This document shows, in pieces, positions 25,901 through 29,442 of a DNA stretch of 29,442 nt. Below the pieces are notes generated by a model that made no database searches, was not told the DNA's origin, and saw only the letters and a list, made by a program, of their open reading frames with translations. Positions within the stretch are counted from its first letter, which is position 1; each line of letters begins with the position of its first letter. This DNA comes from HGM04593 sp964485215 (GTDB lineage Bacteria; Bacteroidota; Bacteroidia; Bacteroidales; Bacteroidaceae), in contig CAZAIM010000011.1 in the NCBI GenBank assembly GCA_964485215.1, positions 1-29,442 on the forward strand. The letters are read 5' to 3'. The translations under genes were made by a program, and so were the position numbers.

Positions 25901-26443
25901 GCAAAGGGTACAACAGAGGTTGACCCTGAGGGTGAGCGTATATTCTTCGTTGGTACGCACGAGGCAGCCACACCTGCGATACAGAACCCTGGTATCACAT
26001 TCACATTCCAAGTTCCTGAAGATGCTGCCCCGGGCGACAGCCGCTTGCGTATCGTGTTCTCTGATGCTTGGTTTGCAGGAGCATTCAACCCCACAGGCCT
26101 GACAAACAAGGGCTTTACTATTGACTTCGGTGTGAAGATTACCGGTACCAACCCGGGCCGCACAGCTACCGGCACACGCGACCAGGGTGTAGCCGATGAG
26201 CCTGAGTGCCTCAGCGGCAACACATCTGTTGAAGAGGTAGCAGTAGGCGAGGTTTCTACAGCAGAGGGTGTTGACGGTGCAATCGTTATCAACAATGCCG
26301 AGAAGGCTTGGATTTACACAGCAGACGGCAAACTCACCAAGTTCGTGAAGAACCCTACACAGGTTGCAGCAGCTAATGGTGTATACCTCGTGAAGATGCA
26401 GAACGGTAACGTAATCCGCAGTGCAAAGGTATTGGTTAAGTAA
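22967..26443 (+). CDS. GH85 endo-beta-N-acetylglucosaminidase, multidomain, secreted
   Basis: A 1158-residue secreted protein. Signal peptide residues 1-20 (A-Q-A), with no lipobox. Residues about 22-165 form a beta-rich domain of unknown type, ricin-like in look, followed by a Gly/Ser/Thr linker. The GH85 catalytic domain spans about 175-560: W-Q-Y-T-N-L-F, then A-H-R-N-G-T, and D356-G-x-x-x-N361-W-E363, where N361/E363 match the family's Asn/Glu pair. Then come a galactose-binding-like domain (about 590-745), an Ig/FN3-like domain, a GEVED-like domain (about 860-1060; G-W-L-D-L-N-G-S-G-D-F) and a C-terminal tail with G-V-Y-L-V-K and K-V-L-V-K, resembling a type IX sorting domain. GH85 enzymes hydrolyse the GlcNAc-beta-1,4-GlcNAc bond of N-glycan cores. 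It follows susCD but has its own leader. Confidence 0.9.
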   Translation: MKKIYLMLISFLCLAFGAQAAKVTDLSQLSDDKLYTIRSERAFLLYHSSTLASSNGKTVTGVTRNPQDPNQQFKIIKSGSTYLLYSVGASKYIMCTTANNVTFNATHGSNLTISSTGNATYPWKLKLGNFYLNSQEANQTDAGLVVNDWSQTDAGNSYMIEEVTDGEEGGGSTGTTEEVYDFSGWGVESMLELFYNVLQQGRNYPTMAEFEAAGIQASDLAFVRSHVRKANIMSRADRLRTETYEGRNLFLNIPMDYGKDGAVGHPEAKFNADVFSMWQYTNLFGSWNHGFFQAPGAWVDAAHRNGTNIMSGIAFFESWTGDGDKVFSAMITKKESDGSFRYVKPLINILMFFGADGINYNWEDNSWSNTDIVAFHKALWAYAREVGFDSYRSAIYTSTSELTSGSSAIDALYGTTANGRTHDLMLNYQANDIAYNLGSTYEAVAAANGGTADDMYAGVWMASMDRRWTNLEGNKTGICLWGEHDQSRFYSFNAGDGVYDIQGNYQRLLERAMSGGNRNPANLPALSNTGNNWITADGKLPLQTFAGMAHWIPERSAIQGNLPFGTHFTLGNGDRYYFKGKMAHKSEWYNMGSQDIVPTYRWLRYKTGTTTVSTDIEVNYTHLDAYTGGSCIELTGAATSTGTDIILYKTSLKAGKGAYAKVAVKTLKDVQATNLYLIIKTSGSNTWQEYAVGNVSGNTWEEKKFDLTGIAEGNVIERIGLRVKGNNDDYQLYVGKLEINDDTWVTPAAVENLVAEVKNETKSSMDLKLHWSVDAEANTRADWGLVYNDEANISHFEVMYKNGEEGKVTQVGTTSQWATFVGNIEFESVNDAPFIGVRAVSTDLKTYTPIVWVEVPRGNQADLPEKVEEDTYGTSQIDPASNGIENARAQRYVDLVTTTGATKNLNYTASSPVADGTQYADARDHVLEIEQGQSVTMTIRGANYDDGLKWCYGGGWLDLNGSGDFDRPLPVERTASEIAKGTTEVDPEGERIFFVGTHEAATPAIQNPGITFTFQVPEDAAPGDSRLRIVFSDAWFAGAFNPTGLTNKGFTIDFGVKITGTNPGRTATGTRDQGVADEPECLSGNTSVEEVAVGEVSTAEGVDGAIVINNAEKAWIYTADGKLTKFVKNPTQVAAANGVYLVKMQNGNVIRSAKVLVK

Positions 26444-26459
26444 GAACCTGCTTATATGC

Positions 26460-26503
26460 TATAAAAACAGATGTCAGTACTAGTACTGACATCTGTTTTT
26501 ATA
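26460..26503. terminator. Bidirectional terminator, perfect 44-bp palindrome
   Basis: The 44 bases read identically on both strands with no unpaired centre; the arms end in five T's on either strand. It sits between the convergent GH85 and nhaC genes and can terminate both. Confidence 0.9.
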
Positions 26504-26528
26504 ATCCGGTATCAGAACAACAGACCGG

Positions 26529-27818
26529 TTACCTTTTTTCTCTGCGAATGAGTATTGAGAAGAGAAGAACAACCCCGACAGCCATCGGATAGTAGAGGTG
26601 CGGCATAATCGCCAACGGAGAAACGCCTGCAATGCCGGATGCCATAAGCAGTTGGGCACCATACGGAATTATCGCCTGCACAAAGCACGAGGTTGTGTCA
26701 AGAAGACTGGCCGCACGTCTTGGAGCAATTCCGAAACGCCTTGATATATTACGTGAAATGCCACCGGCCGTAAGTATTGCAATCGTGTTGTTCGCCGTAC
26801 ATATGTTTGAGAGTGCAGTAAGTGTGCATATCGAAAATTCAGCACCGCGACGGCTCTTGAGACGGGCTGTCACAACGCCCACAATATAATCAATTCCACC
26901 GTTAAGACGCACAATCTCGAGCAATCCACCGGCCAGCATTGTAACTATAATCAGTTCGCACATAGAGGCTATTCCACTACCCATCTCGGCAAGAAAAGAG
27001 ACTGCGCCGAAGGAATTGTAAAGCATCCCGGTCAAACCCGACACAGCTATTCCCACAAGAAGCACCACAAGCACATTGACCCCAAACAGGGCTGCAACTA
27101 TTACCACCAGGTAAGGCAGGCACTTCAGGAGGTCGGACAGAGAAGCCCCCGGTGTCCTTATATCACTGATTCCGCCACCCATAAAAGCATATAACAAAAG
27201 CACAAGCATGGCAGCCGGAGCAACAAGAAATATATTTGCACGGAACTTGCTGCGCATTGAACACTCCTGCGTCTGTGTTGCGGCAATCGTCGTGTCCGAT
27301 ATGAACGAGAGATTATCGCCAAAGAAAGCACCGCCAACCACTATTGCCACAAGCCACGATGTGCTGCAGTCTATCTGCCCTGCAAGTTCGGCGACAACCG
27401 GAACCAAAGCAACTATGGTACCAACGGACGTTCCTATCGACATTGAAACGAAACAGGCAGCCAGGAATATTCCGGCAGGAAGATAGTTGGCCGGTATGAA
27501 CTCAAGGGTAAGAGCAACTGTTGCATCAACCGCACCCATAGACTTCGCAACTGCAGCAAAAGCACCGGCAAGCACAAAAATCCATATCATATACATGATA
27601 CGTGGCTCGGCAGCCCCCTTGGAGAAACCGTCGATACGCTGCTGCAAGGGCATTCCACGAAGGATTACAACTGCATAAACTGATGCTGCCAGAAAGGCGA
27701 CAGCTATGGGTATGCTATAGAAACTGCCCGCCACTATTGAGCCGACAAGATAAATTAACAAAAGCACCACTATGGGCGACAAGGCAAAAATCCCTTTCAG
27801 GGCAGAAATCTTAGGCAT
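26529..27818 (-). CDS. nhaC: NhaC-family Na+/H+ antiporter
   Basis: A 429-residue membrane protein with about ten to twelve hydrophobic segments and family motifs such as G-D-N-L-S-F-I-S-D-T-T-I-A-A, S-I-G-T-S-V-G-T and a later T-A-N-N-T-I-A-I. These fit the Na+/H+ antiporter NhaC superfamily, inner-membrane proteins that exchange Na+ (or an organic substrate) against H+. The substrate could instead be a carboxylate or amino acid, since the family includes malate/lactate and arginine/ornithine members. It is transcribed alone on the minus strand. A TAATTTTG -7 match lies about 50 nt upstream of its start, and the 44-bp palindrome lies after its stop. Confidence 0.82.
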   Translation of the reverse strand: MPKISALKGIFALSPIVVLLLIYLVGSIVAGSFYSIPIAVAFLAASVYAVVILRGMPLQQRIDGFSKGAAEPRIMYMIWIFVLAGAFAAVAKSMGAVDATVALTLEFIPANYLPAGIFLAACFVSMSIGTSVGTIVALVPVVAELAGQIDCSTSWLVAIVVGGAFFGDNLSFISDTTIAATQTQECSMRSKFRANIFLVAPAAMLVLLLYAFMGGGISDIRTPGASLSDLLKCLPYLVVIVAALFGVNVLVVLLVGIAVSGLTGMLYNSFGAVSFLAEMGSGIASMCELIIVTMLAGGLLEIVRLNGGIDYIVGVVTARLKSRRGAEFSICTLTALSNICTANNTIAILTAGGISRNISRRFGIAPRRAASLLDTTSCFVQAIIPYGAQLLMASGIAGVSPLAIMPHLYYPMAVGVVLLFSILIRREKR

Positions 27819-27866
27819 AAGCTGTTATGTTTTTAGAAGTTTTTTTAAATTGGTTTTTAACGGCTG

Positions 27867-27874
27867 CAAAATTA
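27867..27874 (-). promoter_or_regulatory. -7 element of nhaC
   Basis: On the minus strand this reads TAATTTTG, a perfect TAnnTTTG match 48 nt upstream of the nhaC ATG. No clear -33. On the plus strand, the near-match with one extra base at 27961-27969 could serve the secreted protein gene. Confidence 0.45.
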
Positions 27875-28075
27875 AAGAAAAAAAGTGAGCCCTGCCATAT
27901 TCACGGAATCGCGATATATATCTGAGCAGATTCCCGGACCGTTTGTGGGAGCGTTTATTTTAATTTTTGTTAAAAAGGAAGGGAGTTCCCTAATTCATCC
28001 TTGAAGAAGAAGAATGAAGATAGCTATATTTATGACAACATTCAATTCAAACAGCAAGAACCAATACATTATATT

Positions 28076-28714
28076 ATGAAACGGAACTTATTTACGCTGG
28101 CATTTTTGGCTATTGCCGTTGCTGCGGCCAATGCACAGTACTTTCCACTGGACACAGCAAGGCTAAACAACGCCTACAGAGCTATTGTAAACGGTGAAAA
28201 CAGCAAAGAAAAACAGCAGGAATTCCTGGATGCGTTTCCTGGTACCTGGCTTGAGTACACGCTAACGTATATGTACTCGCCCGATAAGGATTTCGACACC
28301 AGTATGAGCCAACGGGCAACAGAACATTGCACTGTATTTGCAGACAGTCTTTATCTTATAAACGACACAACATTCTGTAACAAATACATAGAACTTGTCA
28401 TTGGCCTAAATGATACGGGCGAGAACTGTATAGCACTGCAGGAGGGGCTTCATGCGGCAATGAGCAGAAACGGAGACATTATGATGGAACTGCTGTCAAG
28501 AAAGTGCAAAGGACATCAACTGCAGTTCTGGGCATTTTACTGGTCATCCACGGCAGAGAGCAACTGGGCCGAAGAGTTTCCCATAATATATGAGAAGTAC
28601 AAAGAGAGTTACCCCGAAGAATGCAGAAGGATGCTCAATGCCTTTGAGAATTTTGAGGCAGGGATTGAGTACCCCGACCTGCTGCCGCACATCAAGGACA
28701 AGAGCGGGCAATGA
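28076..28714 (+). CDS. Secreted protein of unknown function
   Basis: I do not recognise this 212-residue protein. I chose the ATG at 28076 because it begins a good signal peptide (K-R, hydrophobic core, A-A-A-N-A-Q, cleavage near residue 20). The longer frame starts with a TTG at 28001 and would bury that signal. The mature part is mainly helical and acidic, with five scattered Cys and aromatic-rich segments (W-A-F-Y-W). It is probably periplasmic or on the outer-membrane side, with no lipobox. The next gene begins 110 nt downstream on the same strand, and the pair may be related in function; nothing in the sequence proves it. Confidence 0.7.
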   Translation: MKRNLFTLAFLAIAVAAANAQYFPLDTARLNNAYRAIVNGENSKEKQQEFLDAFPGTWLEYTLTYMYSPDKDFDTSMSQRATEHCTVFADSLYLINDTTFCNKYIELVIGLNDTGENCIALQEGLHAAMSRNGDIMMELLSRKCKGHQLQFWAFYWSSTAESNWAEEFPIIYEKYKESYPEECRRMLNAFENFEAGIEYPDLLPHIKDKSGQ

Positions 28715-28824
28715 AAGCAAGAAGATAGCAGTTTCACAATGAACTCCGCCAGAAGGTGAGCACAAAATGGTAATTCAACAACCTCGACAAAGAGGTTCTG
28801 CACTTACTTTGGCACAAAAAAAGT

Positions 28825-29385
28825 ATGCCGATTAGAGAAAACAAGACAAGCAGCAGGCCCTCAATTTTTGAGCTTGCAACCATGTACAACGAAGAGGAAA
28901 ACCCACGGAGAAGGGTTCAGGGAACAAAGGTTGTTGTGAACACTAACAGGCTTCACTATGGAAACGACGCTACAATAAGCGCGTTCCTGGCAACAGCCTA
29001 CGACAAGAAAGGGAATGCCATTGATTCTATTGAAGGGTATTTCCTTGAGCCTAATACCGATTATGAACTTGCAACAACCGAAAATTCAGACACTGCCGTT
29101 ATGCCGGGAACATACAGCATCGTCCCGAAATGGAGCAGCAGACAGAAATACAAATGGTATCTGAAGGATGTAGAAGGGAGGACGGGCATTGCCATACACG
29201 GTGGTGAAAGCGGAAGAAACACTACAGGCTGCCTTATCCCCGGACGCGCATACAGAGAATCGGTCAACAGGGAAGGTAACAGCTATATAGTGAGCGGTGC
29301 AAAAGAAAAGACAAAGGAACTGTTTGAGTTTTTCGAAACATACGGGAACGGAGACATAAAGATAAATATCTGTATGCCCGACTAA
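28825..29385 (+). CDS. DUF5675-like protein with L,D-transpeptidase-like H...G-C signature
   Basis: A 186-residue protein without signal peptide or membrane segment. The first 30 residues look flexible and charged. The core contains P-G-T-Y-S-I, then G-R-T-G-I-A-I-H125-G-G-E-S-G-R-N-T-T-G135-C136, followed by L-I-P-G. The G-I-x-I-H-x-G...T-x-G-C pattern is that of DUF5675 proteins and resembles the His/Cys active-site arrangement of YkuD-type L,D-transpeptidases. Such proteins often sit among phage or secretion-system genes, but none is visible here. A cell-wall-related role is possible but inferred. It could be cotranscribed with the secreted protein upstream. The window ends 57 nt after its stop. 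Confidence 0.65.
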   Translation: MPIRENKTSSRPSIFELATMYNEEENPRRRVQGTKVVVNTNRLHYGNDATISAFLATAYDKKGNAIDSIEGYFLEPNTDYELATTENSDTAVMPGTYSIVPKWSSRQKYKWYLKDVEGRTGIAIHGGESGRNTTGCLIPGRAYRESVNREGNSYIVSGAKEKTKELFEFFETYGNGDIKINICMPD

Positions 29386-29442
29386 GGAAGGCTCAGTAGA
29401 AATTTAGTGTGGGTAAGCATATAAATTGGCAATTCTAAACAG

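Noticed and set aside
28001..28075. 25-codon upstream extension of the secreted protein, starting at a TTG
   Set aside because: The extension is polar and would put the signal peptide in the middle of the N-terminus; the ATG at 28076 explains it better.
1..29442. tRNA/rRNA genes, CRISPR arrays, insertion sequences or integrases
   Set aside because: None seen: no repeat-spacer pattern, no transposase motifs, and the inverted repeats are short hairpins at gene ends or leaders.

Overview
The window reads as a piece of a Bacteroidales chromosome (gut Bacteroides/Prevotella/Muribaculaceae-like; I cannot resolve the family). The signs are a SusC/SusD pair, TonB-dependent receptors with an N-terminal carboxypeptidase-regulatory-like domain, weak or absent Shine-Dalgarno sequences, and several intergenic matches to the Bacteroidetes -7 element TAnnTTTG. 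No tRNA, rRNA, CRISPR array, insertion sequence or prophage block was seen.

Layout. (1) 1-1952, plus strand: the 3' part of a CCA-adding tRNA nucleotidyltransferase/HD protein, followed after 3 nt by a TolC-family outer-membrane protein with no pump genes beside it. (2) 1979-5417, minus strand: a housekeeping run in the order efp, family 2 glycosyltransferase, radC, MIP18/DUF59 Fe-S assembly factor, lpxH. Spacing is tight except before lpxH, which has its own promoter-like element almost touching the start codon. A terminator-like hairpin lies inside the glycosyltransferase reading frame. (3) 5673-11115, plus: a complete tripartite RND efflux operon (adaptor, inner-membrane pump, TolC-type channel). 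(4) 11235-13727, plus: a TonB-dependent outer-membrane receptor with its own promoter and a strong terminator. (5) 13989-16850, plus: a two-gene 2-oxoacid:ferredoxin oxidoreductase (korA with fused gamma domain, korB), closed by a strong terminator. (6) 17185-26443, plus: a small polysaccharide-utilization-type locus of susC, susD and a multidomain GH85 endo-beta-N-acetylglucosaminidase. (7) 26529-27818, minus: an NhaC-family Na+/H+ antiporter, separated from GH85 by a perfect 44-bp palindromic terminator. (8) 28076-29385, plus: a secreted protein of unknown function and a DUF5675-like protein with an H-G-G...T-G-C signature.

The most interesting part is region 6. The GH85 enzyme carries the family's N-x-E catalytic pair (N361/E363) and would cut the chitobiose core of N-linked glycans. 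SusD (surface lipoprotein) and SusC would then import the released glycan. Unlike SusD, GH85 has no lipobox. It ends in a GEVED-like domain plus a C-terminal sorting-domain-like tail, which suggests type IX secretion or another cell-surface route. A strong terminator after susD and a 420-nt gap holding a promoter match and a hairpin suggest that GH85 is expressed separately from susCD. The downstream exoglycosidases and the regulator expected of a full PUL are not in this window.
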